NCBI GenBank assembly: GCA_010094045.1
Contig: ML986615.1
Span: 124,001 to 188,000 of the forward strand
Direction: 5' to 3'
Source of the DNA: Lojkania enalia
Taxonomy: Eukaryota > Ascomycota > Dothideomycetes > Pleosporales
Length of the DNA stretch: 64,000 bases
Shown piece by piece: positions 46,601 through 58,069 of the stretch. Within the stretch, counting starts at the first letter, position 1, and each line of letters begins with the position of its first letter. Position numbers and translations under genes: made by a program. The notes under the pieces were generated by a model. That model saw only the letters and a list, made by a program, of their open reading frames with translations. It was not told where the DNA came from and ran no database searches.

Positions 46601-47194
46601 GACTAAGATGACGAGGAAGAGGGGAGAGAGGACAGTGGACGGTGGATGGTGGGAGGAGCGGGAGCGCGGCGGGCGGAGCGATGCTATGCGCTGCGATGGG
46701 TAGCAGACGACTACACCTGCTCGCAGCCGCTGTAAGGGAATTTTGTCGTCGCGGCGCCGTGGGACTTGGGGTGCAGCGCTGGGCCCGACACCTGCAAGAT
46801 ACCCGCGGCCGGGATGGAGAGGCCTAGAGGGAGGGGGGGAGAACGTGTGGAGAAGAGGGACGTACCGTTTGGAGGCAAGCAGGCTGGCAGGCTGGCAGGC
46901 TGCCGTCTAACCCACGAGCCAGTAGTAAAGTGTGCGAGGAGTACGGATCGAGGCCCGCGGTTTCGTGGCCGCACCGTCGCGGCTAGGAGCAGAGGCCTCG
47001 CCTTTCTTCCGCGGCTGCGGGCTGCTGGGTGGACGCTCGGTGCTCAGGTGGTGCTCTCTTCTGCTCTGGCGGGCAGGCAGGCAGGCAAAGTGCGCATCGA
47101 GCGGCTTGCTAATCGATAAATCGCCCGCCGCAGGGAACGAGGGGGCAGGCAAGACGGGACTAGACAGGACAGCCCAGCTGACGGGCCGCTGGCC

Positions 47195-47229
47195 ACTACT
47201 ACTACTGCTACTACTACTACTACTACTTC
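47195..47229. repeat. (CTA)n microsatellite
   Basis: About eleven ACT/CTA triplets with one GCT interruption. It produces a false poly-Leu run in one frame. Confidence 0.85.
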
Positions 47230-47410
47230 TACGACTTGGCGGCGGGCGGCGGGCGACGGGCGACGAGGGGACGGACGGCGCGGACAGTAGCGAGCAAATG
47301 ACGATAGACGGGCGTGAGGCTGCTGGCGTTGCCGTCCGAGCAGCAGCGCGACGACGGGCTTCTTCAAGCTTCAAAAGGCGTCGCGGGCAGGGCCTCGTCG
47401 GGTCACAGGC

Positions 47411-47441
47411 GTGGGCATGGGGTGGGCATGGGGTGGGCATG
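47411..47441. repeat. Three direct copies of GTGGGCATG spaced 11 bases apart
   Basis: Copies begin at 47411, 47422 and 47433. The 11-base spacing puts each on nearly the same face of the helix. It could be a cluster of factor sites or a chance short tandem repeat. Confidence 0.6.
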
Positions 47442-50400
47442 CACCGTCCACTCCCGTGCAGAGCGCAGAGTGCAGCGTGCAGCGAGCGCAGACGGCTTGG
47501 GCATGCAGCCAGCTCCAGGCGTCCAGGGTACAGCCAGATAGAGAGAGCACCGAGAGCGTGCATGGCCGCCCGGTGGCTTTTTTCCTCCCTCTCTCCAAGC
47601 ATTGTTTCCTGCGACCCGCTTGCTCCAAGGAGCGGAGAAACCGTGGAGGATGACCTGCATACTCATGCATCAAAATGCTCTGATAGTGACCGCCTACACG
47701 GATCGCCCGCCATATTTGCCCCAGACACCACTGCTGCTACCTACATCCTGACAGCGACCGCTGCCGGCCAAGCTCCCGAGCCCTGTCCGGCCGGCGCCCT
47801 CTCTGCTCTCACGCCTCTCACTCTCACTCTTTCCGATTGATCCACGCCGCGCTGACTCCTCCTCGTTCTCGTCCTCCTCCAGCCCTGGAGCCGGCGCCCT
47901 CTGCGCCGCCGCTACTTGACATCCATGACTGCTCCATCAATTTGACAATAATAAGCAGCGCCTTGCCGTGCATTGGCGACCGCCGACCGGCAACAGCATG
48001 CTCACCAGGCTTGCCTATCCTGGCTCCCTTAGCACAGAAACGGCGCAGGCGTGCAGGCCGCCGCGAACCCTCTCCTCCCATCTCCACCACTCAGATCGGC
48101 CCTGTGCTTGCTGATTGAGTAAGTCAGCCGGGTGCCGTCGAATCATCCATTGCCCAGCCTGCAGCGCCCGGAGATGGGCTAAGACAGACTGGATTCGGGC
48201 GTGCATGACCACGCCGGCCGCTTATGCATTCACCATCCTCTTCTATCAATCCAGCCGTATCGTCTGACTCCTCCGCTAGTCCAGCTCCGCGCCGATGCCA
48301 TGGAAATAGAGGCGCTGGGAAGGACTCCCGGCCACTGATACTTGCCGCAGCAGCCGAATGAAGCAGTTGACTTGATTAGTTCTCGAAAGTAATAGAAGCC
48401 CATGTTCGAGCCTATGGCTGCCTGCCTGTTCGTATATCCCGCCGTCCACAGGGTTATGATCGCCGCTATGCATGCGCCGCCGGCCAATGTCCGTGCGAGC
48501 AAATGCGCAATCATTGACCTCCGCTAAACGCTTTGCGCCATCAGACAGGATTGCAGCCTCTGGGCGCTGAGTGGTTTATAGGTTTGTCGAACAGCCGCAA
48601 CGACCTAGGTGACGCCGCGGCCATTCCGCTGTTCCGGCCCATGTCTACCCTGTTCGATGGTTGCTCTACCTTTGTAGGAGATCCCTCAAAGAGCGAACCG
48701 GTCCTAGTTAGATGGTGGCCTCTGTGCGGGTGTGGCCTTGACGTTTAACTTGATTGCTCCGTTCCACGGTCCCGCTCTCTGACGACAAGGAAGCACTGTC
48801 GATGAGCCATAGACTGCCGTGCTGCAATCGATCTACGGTCGTACATGCTTGTATCTTGCATCGCTCCCGCAGCGTGCGCCACTTGTGTCCTAGCTTGGGG
48901 CTTGAAGCGCCATGACCCCGTCCGAGCACGACGTCGACGTCGTTCCGGACTTTCAACTTTACCTGTGCGCGTCTTGACATTTTGAAAGGATGCCCAAGTC
49001 GACAGCTAGTAGTAATTGAATGAGGGCACCCAATACATTTACAAGAATAAGACGCCATGCCACGAAGCTTACACTACTCGGAAAGAGCATGCTAACGATG
49101 GCACAATAACTACCAAATATTCATATTGAGAATCGCCTGCAGCTGGCACGTCATTGTTTCTTCCCGGTAGAACGCGTCTGCCGGAGGGCTGTGCAACCGT
49201 GGGTAATGTCTCACTGTGGAGTTTGTCATATGGTCGTCTGCAGGGTCTACCATGGGATTCCAGGAAGGCCGAAGTGGCCGCCCGCGCACCTTACCTTTGA
49301 TACTCCAACTCGCAAAGAGATGCCCTGTCAAACCACATTTCCGAAAGAGGTGGGGCCATCGCTAGGATAGCAGCCTCGTGATGAACGTGAGTCGGCAGGA
49401 TATGGCGGCACGGAGCCATCCTAGTAACATCAGCATGAGGTAGCCGCAATGGCCCGGCGTTGAAACTATTGATATCTCGGTTGTCTACTGCAACCACCTC
49501 AGTCCACCGAAATTCAGTGCTTGCCACAGCGCGGATGGCTACTAGAGTTGGAAAGTGGAATGTGTGGGTAGAAGGAAATCCGCAGAATGTCGAGTCATAC
49601 CCTTGTAAGGCTCCAGGCAGATATTTGCCCGAAGTGATGATTGTAGTTCACAATGTCCCCGGGCGTATTTCGCTTGTAGGTGATCGCTCACGGGTCCGTG
49701 GCATTCGTTGCAAAGCACCCGAGTCTTCCTCCTTCGGCGGCGAGCGGTGACGATCTAGACAAGCGGTTGAAACGGTCGATGCCGATATCATAGGCGGATT
49801 GGTAGTCCGCATATCGGTACTATGAGTGGCCTGGGAGACTATTGAGCAGTGTGATCATCTGACAGAGATGATAACGCCAATCGTTGGCTAGGTGAGCCGC
49901 CGCTTTGGGATGCGAGTTTGGCGACAAGTAAAAGAAACGGTGTTATCAGAGTCTCCGAGAATCCTGGGTGTGAAACTGACTGCGCTCGGGAACATATGGT
50001 CTCTGCAATTAACCAGTCGGAGACAGCTTCCTGTGGGGACTTCTGTTTCAAAGTACCGAAGGACGGGGAAAAGGCGCTTGGCCGGCTATACAACAGGCAA
50101 CTACTCACACAAATTGTGGAGGCTGTAGTAGGCCTCAGGTTGTCTTCCATTCAGTCGTTAAATCGCCATAGTGCGGCGCGCTAAGTCGTACAGCTTTGGC
50201 GGTGAGTAGTTGATTTGACCCACTACTTCCGAGCGACTGAACCGCAGCCAGTAGCCATGAAGCAATAGTGACATGTCGAAAGCAGAGCAGGGTTTGCGAT
50301 TTCTTGTTGTTGTGCTGGAAATGAACCTAGGAGAAGTTGGGTGAGCAAGAGAGACTGGTTTAGTTAGTGGCTTCCTTATGTTCCGTCCTAAACAACTTTG

Positions 50401-51567
50401 TGTAATATCAACCTAGACAGTTACGACCAGTCAATCTGAAACCCCTACAAATGTAGAAAACTGCTCAACGTTAGATGTCTGCTTGAGGAGGCAATGGCCC
50501 GAGCCAATCTTGCAAAAACTGTATAGGATAAACGCTAGTGCGCTTGCAGGGTTCTAGAGAAAGTGGCCAGACCCTATAAGATTTGGAAAAACAAGATAGT
50601 GAGCTCTGCAAGACGGGAGCTGAGATGAAGTTCCTCCGGTGTATACTCTGGACTCTAAACGGAAACGTATGTTTTCCATGTGAACGGCCCGCAGTTGCAT
50701 CGAGATAAATGCCGCCATGCAGTATGCGAGGCCCAACGGCCGCTCCCACTCAATCAATGCAACATCAGATGGCCTTGTCTAACTCCATTGTGTATGTGTC
50801 AAAAATAGAAGAGCGAGTCGATGTCGCATCTACGGAGTCGACTGTGTGGCGGGGGCTTAATAGAGCAATTAAGTGGTTAGGCCTGTGGCAGCGAATCAGA
50901 AGTCAGAATGCGCTCATCCCTTTGACATGGGGAACACTCAGGTGGGAAGCCATATTGAACACTGTCGTTGTTGCTCTGGGACCTCGTCGTATCATATCGT
51001 CTAAAGTCGTCAGATGACCCTAACACCTTTCGCTAAGATTGATTGGGTCAGGTAGCGCCGCGGCAGTCGTGTTGGAACCGGGGAAACAACCGGACCGGTT
51101 ATCACGCGTACATCCTCCCAAAGCTTGAACCCCTCCTGATAACGGTTGTATCCGACAGTAGAGAGAGGGGGGGTAGGATTCGCTAGAATGGAGTTTGGCA
51201 CAGATTATGGCACGATCTCGACCGAAGCGCCTCGTTCATTAGAATACATTGGGAATAGTGAAAGATGCTAGAGTTCTGCATCCAAGCTTGACTACACCTA
51301 TAGCTGTTTTGTTGTGACCAGTTAATTTATCCCATCGCGTTGTGTTAGGGACGACGTACATCTGCATGTCGCCCGCACATACCCTCAACCTTGCAATCGA
51401 ACGCTATTCGACCCTAATCTTCCGAAAACCCTCACAGAGGGAAACCCTGACGGAGATCAATATGCGGCGAGCGCGCGGCCATGGAGATTACCTTGATCGC
51501 CCTCCATTAATTCCAAAAACCGTAGGTCGTAGGCTGTGATCGCATCGAATATAGAGCGCACCATCCT

Positions 51568-52331
51568 TCACCTGCGTCCAGGGGCAAGACCTGGTACTGC
51601 ACTATACCGTTCATCTCGCTCCGTCTTGAAGATAACCTGGACCCAGAACTCTTTGCTATCCTCGTCAAACCAAGACCAATGCTTTCCTTCCCGCCTGTCG
51701 ATCTCGCGAGCCTGTAGCTTGACGGCCACCGTCTCGTACGGCTCCCCGGCGACAACAAAATACTGGAAGTTTGTATCAGGCTCCTCCTTCGTCTGCTCGT
51801 AGGCGCTCATGAAGCGGATCCGCGGGTGGGTACCGGGTGCAATCTCAGGAAATTGGAACTGGAACAAAAGTCCGTTTTGGCGAGTCATAGGGTCACGAAC
51901 TTTTGTGATCCTGTATCCTGGCCTTCCAATCTTAACCACATTTTTCTTCACCTGCACGCCGGCGAGGAGACCCGGCACCGCTCCATCAGCTCCCTTGCCC
52001 TCTTTCTGTTCCCGTGCCGCTCGACGCGCGAGGTTCGTTTGGTGCTTCCTTCCCTGTGTATGCGCCAAATATGAACCGTCGTTCTGGTGGACTGTGAGAC
52101 AGAGCCGGCATTCGAAGCTTCCAACGTGATTCTTGAAGAAGTAAGGATCCTTGTCGAGATCGATAGTTTCGAGAGCGAGTTTGCGTAGACGCTCGCGACG
52201 GTCGGCATTTGTCGCAGACTGTGAAGCGACACCCCCGCCGCCGAATTTGGAGCCGGCTCGATTCTAATGATTGCATCAGGATCATGTATTAACGGATGAT
52301 GTTTGGTGGCGAAGCATACCTGATAATCCAT
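51568..52331 (-). CDS. PRP11: Splicing factor 3a subunit 2 (SF3a66/Prp11)
   Basis: Two exons: 52320-52331 encodes MDYQ and 51568-52263 the rest, giving 235 residues; the 56-base intron has GTATGC and CATTAG. After the glycine-rich start NRAGSKFGGGG comes a U1-type zinc finger with Cys56, Cys59, His72 and His78 (FECRLCLTVHQNDGSYLAHTQGRKH). Then follow GRPGYRITKVRDP, LLFQFQFPEIAPGTHPR and the C-terminal HWSWFDEDSKEFWVQVIFK, all hallmarks of SF3a2. The protein joins SF3a in the U2 snRNP and stabilises its binding at the branch site in the nucleus. It lacks the Pro-rich heptad tail of the human protein, as is usual in fungi. Divergent from PAC2. Confidence 0.96.
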
Positions 52332-52724
52332 CGCACTTATTCTGCTATAGTGACTGTGAACTTGTGATGATTTTGATAGATTCTGGCAAAATGTGCGTAT
52401 CTCTAAGCGTTGAGATAGAGGTTGCGATAGTAGCTATCGTTGAGGTGAGGTTGACACTGGAATATGTGCTGGCACTGACAGGGAATCGGAGAGATCTTAG
52501 CGTTTCGTCACGTGATAGTATTCAGGAACCGTCCAATCGACAAAACGACCTAAGCAGGCGCGTTTGTGATTTCGTTCGTTGCTCCTCTGAGTCATTTACG
52601 CAATCTCTTAATGCTCCTTCGAGGCATCCGATTAAAATTCTTTTAAACCAATCCTGCAGCTCCTTAAAATCGATAAATTTTTCGAGTAATCATTCGCACA
52701 CAGTTCCTTCTCACCCTCGCACGC
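52332..52724. promoter_or_regulatory. Bidirectional promoter region between PRP11 and PAC2
   Basis: 393 bases lie between divergent start codons, so both promoters are shared or adjacent. The PAC2 side has an AT-rich stretch near 52650-52690. No specific site could be assigned. Confidence 0.5.
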
Positions 52725-54806
52725 ATGGCCGATCAGTTCTATTTTGGCAAGCGCCTCTCTTTTGATGGGCAACTGTGCACGGTGCGATTCATAGGCGAGG
52801 TTAAGGGAACCAAAGGGGAATGGCTAGGCGTGGAATGGGACGATCCAACGCGAGGGAAGCATTCTGGTGAACATGGAGGCGTAAAATACTTTGAATGTAA
52901 TGAGAGCACTTTTGTGATATACCCTTGGTCCATATAATTTTGGGGGCGCTGTAAGCTGATGTGTCAGGTGCGAGCAAACATCCAACAGCTGGCTCATTCG
53001 TACGACCAACTCGCAAAGCTGACCCACCCCGGTCCTTTGTGGAGGCTCTGAAGGCGAAATATGCTTCGGAAGGGTTTGGAGATCCTGATGTGCAAGTTGT
53101 ATTTAACCTAGAGTGCAAGCAGAAGCAGAATCCTTTGGCACGACAGAACAAACCTATCCGAATCAGTGGAAAAGAAGTAGAGGAAGTTGGGTTTGACAAG
53201 ATTCGAAAACAACTTGCTGATCTGCACGAATTGCGGATCGTCATACTGGATGGCTTATGCATGACCCGACCAATTGCCAGTTTAAAAAATAGGCAAAAGG
53301 CAGCCGAAGACGGTGCATGGCCTGCAGACCTTACCGACGTTAAGGACGCCTGTCCCAAGACGATTGAACTGGATCTTAGTCGTAACCTTTTTGAGGAATG
53401 GCGAGAGGTTGCATCTATCTGTGAACAGCTGGACAAGTTGAAGAGTCTCAGAGTTGAGTAAGTACAATATTGTCTGGGCCTTCGTCATCATCCCTCCAGC
53501 GTTATATGTTGTTGGGCCTCGAGAGCTTACGCATTTCCCAAGTGGCAACCGATTCAGGGACACCACGGTGACAAACGTTGAGAGGCAAAGATGCGTGGAG
53601 GCTTTTGCGAACATCAAGACGTTGAAACTTGAAGAAACCCTTCTTTCTTGGGAAGAGGTATGCCATCTCCATGTCCTCGACGCACATTAATTTTAAGTCC
53701 AATATTTGCAGCTCACATATATAACCTCACTCTTCCCTAACCTCACGACCTTCGTGGCCTCGAGCAACGCTTACAGTTCCCTCTCGAACCACTTTCTTTT
53801 TCCAGCAATTACGGATCTGACTCTCGAGGACAATGATTTCCATTCGCTGTCCGACATCCGGCCGCTAACGAAGATACCAAACTTGCAACGACTCGTCCTA
53901 AAGAGCAACAAAATAGCCACCATCACCGCTGACGACTCCCCGATCCCAATATTTTCTTCGACGCTCTCCGAACTTGATCTCTCTTACAATGAGATCGTAT
54001 CGTGGTCTTTCATCAACCAACTGGAACATTCTTTTCCTGGTCTATCCTCCCTCCGCGTATCACACAACCCACTGTATAACTCACTCCAGGCTGCTGATGG
54101 ACGTGCTCTGAGTGCAGAAGACGGGTACATGCTGACGGTCGCTCGACTTGGGAACCTCAAAACGCTCAACCACAGTCCGATAACGGTGAAAGAGCGCTTG
54201 AACGCGGAATCGTACTATTTGTCACTTATTGCGCGAGAGCTGGAGTTCACCCCGGAGAAAGACAAGCAGAAGGTACTAGCGGGGCATCCGAGGTGGGAGT
54301 GGCTTTGTGAGGAGTATGGAGAACCCGTGATCAGGAGAAGCGAAGGGAACATAAACCCGAATTCATTAGCGGCGAGACTAATGCGATTGAGAATCTATTT
54401 AAGTCCTAAGGCAAAAGAGACGATGCTACCTACGGAGGGTAGTATAGAAGGCGATGAAGCAACGGAAGGCGAATCGAAGGCAGCAACTAAAGAGGTGGTA
54501 GAGAGATTTGAAGTCGAGGTTCCGATGAGCTTTACTGCGTACAGTCTTCTCGGAATCGTAGGAAAGAGACTTGGGCTCAAGCCAATGAACTGTAGGCTTA
54601 TATGGGAAACGGGGGACTGGATGCCAGCGGCGAGAACCGGGGATGTTGTAGACGAGGACTGGGATTCGGATAGCACTGACGGGAGCGAAGAGCAAGCTGG
54701 GGGCGACAGGGTGATACGGGAGGTAGAAATCGTTCCAGGAACTCGGTCTGTGGCGACCTGGATCGATGGCAAGGAAGCAGTAGTTCGAGTAGAGCTCAAG
54801 AATTAG
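52725..54806 (+). CDS. PAC2: Tubulin-folding cofactor E (Pac2/TBCE)
   Basis: Four exons (52725-52896, 52968-53457, 53543-53657, 53712-54806) give 623 residues. An N-terminal CAP-Gly domain (residues 5-58) contains GEWLGVEWDDPTRGKHSGEHGG. The first intron uses GTAATG and joins YFE to a Cys codon followed by ASKHPTAGSFVRP, as expected for the family. A leucine-rich repeat domain follows (ELDLSRNLFEEW, LRLV-type repeats LQRLVLKSNKI, LSELDLSYNEIVSW, LSSLRVSHNPL), then a C-terminal ubiquitin-like domain around LLGIVGKRLGLKPMNCRLIW. Cofactor E binds alpha-tubulin and helps assemble the alpha/beta dimer in the cytosol. An acidic insert (DEDWDSDSTDGSEE) lies in the ubiquitin-like domain. Confidence 0.93.
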
Positions 54807-55754
54807 AAAGCTCTCATACTCGGAGCGAATTATAGCTTTGGGTGCTCCATATCTCTCGTCCACTTGGCCTAATAAGGCTTCAATGCTGGTCTAGGAACAG
54901 CCTCAGCCATCTTCTTTCCTAGATACCTTTTATTGTCCGTCCCTGATCTTTGAGCAGTTCCTGAGCATCTTTAGTCCCTATTAATAGCTCATTTCTCTTG
55001 GGCGAAATATCGCGCCTCTTTCCTTGCCGCCACCGCATCCTTCTCCTTCTTCATCATCCCTTTCCCGCTTTCCACTCCTTGGACCGGGCTTTAGCTTCTT
55101 TTTCATTCCCCTCCCTATCCGTCTTATCTCACGAACATTTAGCCTTCTCTTTAGCCTCGAATAACTTCCTCTTCCAGCCCACACCCCACTTTCTCTTCAA
55201 CGCTTAAACGCGCTTTCCATTCTACCTCTTTCATCAGAAACGGCACCATATCCAGGCAGAATCCTCCTTTTCATGGCCTTTTCTTCCCCGAAATCGATAC
55301 CTACGCATAGCGCCCCTTCTCACATTCCGAAAATCTCCTCCCTTACCTAAGATTTGTCTTTGTCGCCGCATACTTCACTCGGGAGTTTAGGACAGGTCAG
55401 GAATAGTAGGCATGTGGAGGGTATGGGGTAAAACAACATCGGAATTCACTGTGGCGATAATGGGAACCGCACAATAAGGACGTCGTTTGAAAATTGTGGG
55501 AAGCCGAAACCGGGTTGATGTAAATGGCACAAGAATACCCCCCAATTGGTCAGGCTCAAACCTCGGGATGTTACATCAACCTCCTCTTATTAACGCTTTC
55601 ACAGACCGGATGAGCCAGTGGAAGTACTAACAGGGAATGATCTTGGGGTTATCCCATAGAGCGCCTCGGCCATCACAAGACAAAAATTATCCTAACTCCA
55701 GTCCAATGCCCTCCCAAGTATGTACCACATCGCATATACACATTCATCATCACG
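54807..55754. other. Intergenic region with a possible frameshifted coding relic
   Basis: On the minus strand between about 54990 and 55300 the three frames in turn show charged, protein-like segments (VPFLMKEVEWKARL; KRKLFEAKEKAK and NEKEAKARSKEWKAGKG; MMKKEKDAVAARKEARYFAQEK), each cut by stops or frame changes. This suggests an old decayed gene, but it could be purine-rich sequence without history. No intact gene was seen. Confidence 0.35.
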
Positions 55755-56576
55755 TTACCTAAGTATTTGGCCCGCAATACCGATAGCTACGCCCGCTCCC
55801 ATCCCATACCAATCCCCGCACCTCCTTCCCGCCCCTGAACCTCCACCATACACCGAACAAGCCTGCACATTCAGCCCGGAACAACCGACTGAGCTCAAAC
55901 TGCTGCAAATACTACCGGCGCTCGATAAGCCTAGACTCGCAATCGATGAGACGGTCACGCCGCCGTTGGGGGCTGAGATGGTTACGCCGGGGACGCCATT
56001 CGCTAGAGCAGACGTACAGCTCGCAGCAGCATTTGAGCAGCTCGTATAAGCTGATGAGCAGGCGGCTGCATTTGCGTGAGTAGTCGGGATCACGGCGAAA
56101 GGATAGAACTGGTTGGATACCCATGTCTGCGCGTTGGACGCTGTCCCGGGCTGCTGGACGAAGTTGGTGGTAGTCGTCGCCGTGACGATGCCCGGGTTGC
56201 TCGTCGTCGTTGCGAAGGGGTTATTGGAGCTCGTAGGGATTCCGGTCAGAGTGGCTCCGTCGCCCACAGGCACGATTGTCCCGGTGCAGACGGCGCCCTG
56301 GGGACAGCATGCGACGTGCCCTACTGCGTCGGCGGAGCAAACACTGTCCGACCTACAGCATAGGCCTGGATTGCCGAGGCTCGAGCATGGACTGTAGCCG
56401 CTGGCGCATCCCGACGACTGCCTTTTTACAAGTTCCAACCCTTCCTCCGCAATTGTCTCGTTGCTTAGCAGTGTCGAGTCTGGCAGAGGTGCCGCAAAGT
56501 CGGCGAAGTGGAAGCCAGGCGTCGCAAGCGCAGGTGCGAAGAGGAACAGCAGGGTAATAATGACATTCCGCATCAT
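55755..56576 (-). CDS. Secreted cysteine-rich protein, possibly GPI-anchored
   Basis: One exon of 273 residues from the Met at 56576. A signal peptide ends near LATPG. A dibasic Kex2-type KR lies at about residue 52, so the mature chain may start at QSSGCASGYSPC. A compact cysteine-rich module follows (CSSLGNPGLCCRSDSVCS, HVACCPQGAVC), then a Ser/Thr-rich segment that would be O-glycosylated, then a second region with paired cysteines (ACSSAYTSCSNAAASC, SICSSLSSVGC). The C-terminal 15 residues are mildly hydrophobic and could be a weak GPI signal, but the final arginine argues against a strong one. This is a common layout for fungal cell-wall proteins of unknown role. No enzyme domain is visible. 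Confidence 0.8.
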   Translation of the reverse strand: MMRNVIITLLFLFAPALATPGFHFADFAAPLPDSTLLSNETIAEEGLELVKRQSSGCASGYSPCSSLGNPGLCCRSDSVCSADAVGHVACCPQGAVCTGTIVPVGDGATLTGIPTSSNNPFATTTSNPGIVTATTTTNFVQQPGTASNAQTWVSNQFYPFAVIPTTHANAAACSSAYTSCSNAAASCTSALANGVPGVTISAPNGGVTVSSIASLGLSSAGSICSSLSSVGCSGLNVQACSVYGGGSGAGRRCGDWYGMGAGVAIGIAGQILR

Positions 56577-57317
56577 TGGCACCCGTTACTTAGCGATTGA
56601 GGGAATGGAATGCGCCCGACGGCGAAGAAGAATGCGGCGGTCCCTATGCGGTGGGTATGCGGGGTGCTGTAAACAAAGTTCAGTATTGGGAAAGCGGGCA
56701 GTGCGGGGGTGGATAGGTAGCATGTTGTTGAGAACAGGGCGGCACTTACAATGGCTTTGTAGACGCAATGTATCGCACGAATTGGCCTATGTCGTCCGCG
56801 TCAATGCAATGTGAGATCTGTTGAGTTGCGCCAACCATGGGTAGCTCTGCTCGGGTCCGTTGAGCGGGTTGGCTTGCCAACGTAGCGGGCCTTCTTACAC
56901 AGGATCATCCTTGGCACATCCTCCACGCCGAGACCTTCCCCCATCAACCTCCATAAGATGTATTGGTGATCAAAACATATCCTCACTTACTCCCCAGTGC
57001 TCAGAGTTCATTATCTACATGATTCCAGGCTCCCATAAACGTCTGCAGAGAGAGAGGAATTCTAAATGCATCAGCCAGCCTACTGTATAACTCAGGTCTT
57101 CATTCACAGCGACGTATTCTTGTTCATGGAAACAATATCTCGCAGGAAGCCTCTCGTAAAATTGCGTGGATTTCTCCAGACAAATCTGTGAAGTATCCTT
57201 AACACTGCGAACGGCCAGAGCAAAGCATAATCAACTACCGGTAGCAATTTGTCCGGTAGTTCTTTTGCCATGCAACTGTATATAGCTGTAGCACCTTACG
57301 CTCTCACCTACAGGATC
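56577..57317. other. Divergent intergenic region, no gene recognised
   Basis: Promoter space for the secreted protein on the minus strand and the F-box stub on the plus strand. Nothing else was recognised. Confidence 0.4.
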
Positions 57318-57518
57318 ATGGATGACCAGATGTCTGCAAAGGCTGAGGCACAATTGCAACCTCTTGGTAGCCCTGCTTTTGGGAGACTCCCGAACGAGCT
57401 ACTTTTCGAAGTATTCAAGAACCTCGATATAACCGACCTCGCGATGTGCACACACGTTTGCAAGCACTTTGGATGCATTATTTATCGCGGCGATTCGCGT
57501 TTCAAAAACCGTCAATAA
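57318..57518 (+). CDS. Short F-box protein or truncated F-box gene
   Basis: From ATG 57318 the frame encodes 66 residues, nearly all of it an F-box: FGRLPNELLFEVFKNLDITDLAMCTHVCKHFG. An in-frame ATG at 57270 would extend it by 16 residues. There is no substrate-binding part; the frame stops right after YRGDSRFKNRQ. Sequence past the stop (to about 57700) gave no convincing continuation, in frame or by splicing. It may be a genuine small Skp1-binding protein, a fragment left by deletion, or the first exon of a gene I could not follow. Confidence 0.5.
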   Translation: MDDQMSAKAEAQLQPLGSPAFGRLPNELLFEVFKNLDITDLAMCTHVCKHFGCIIYRGDSRFKNRQ

Positions 57519-58069
57519 CCACCGCCAATAAGCATAATTAAATGTCGAGTCTTTGACTTCTTTGAGAGCGCTTTAGGGGATTAACATTGAGGACCCCGAC
57601 GATGAGTAGCTCTATGACGCCAAATGCGCTATTTCTAGAGCTGATTTAAATGTTTGAGGAATTGCTTGGATAGAGATGATGGAGCGCCATTTTGGTAGTT
57701 GTCGCCTATAACATCCATTCATATGACCACGTGAGACTTTGGAAATACTGATACTAGATAATATTTGTTTCACTATTTACCATCACTCTCACACATTACA
57801 TTTACTACCCCTTTCCCACATCTCCATATTGCTCATCCCTTCGTTATAGATATAATCCAAGTTTCACCTTGGCGGTGACAGCATTTTCAATAAAGGGGAT
57901 AATCAGACAGATGCCAGGTATTCAAGAAAGCCTCATTTAGATTCCTAACATTTCAAGCACCCAATTCTGCATATAATATGCATCTAGAGTTTGTATCCAA
58001 GATGGGGCTAATGAATTAGAGAGTGGGGTATATCGTAGCATTCCCCCAAACGAAGCAGCGCCCCAATTT
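57519..58069. other. Intergenic region, no gene recognised
   Basis: AT-rich space between the F-box stub and the carrier gene. No conserved open frame was found. Confidence 0.45.

Larger units (their letters stand above)
45953..51567. other. Gene-poor stretch of 5.6 kb, GC-rich in its first half
   Basis: No conserved protein could be recognised on either strand. From 46.0 to 48.1 kb it is GC-rich with simple repeats, including (TAA)n near 46570-46600, (CTA)n at 47195-47229 and three copies of GTGGGCATG at 47411-47441. The longest open frame there (46932-47840) is made by these repeats and low-complexity sequence. The first part should include the RSC7 promoter. The second half has ordinary composition and only short open frames. 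Confidence 0.45.

Noticed and set aside
46932..47840. 302-residue plus-strand open frame
   Set aside because: It is built on (CTA)n and GC-rich low-complexity sequence, has a poly-Leu run made by the microsatellite, and shows no domain; overlapping frames on both strands are equally long.
48230..48514. 94-residue minus-strand frame with a hydrophobic stretch
   Set aside because: One weak hydrophobic segment, no conserved motif and no splice partners; not enough to call a gene.
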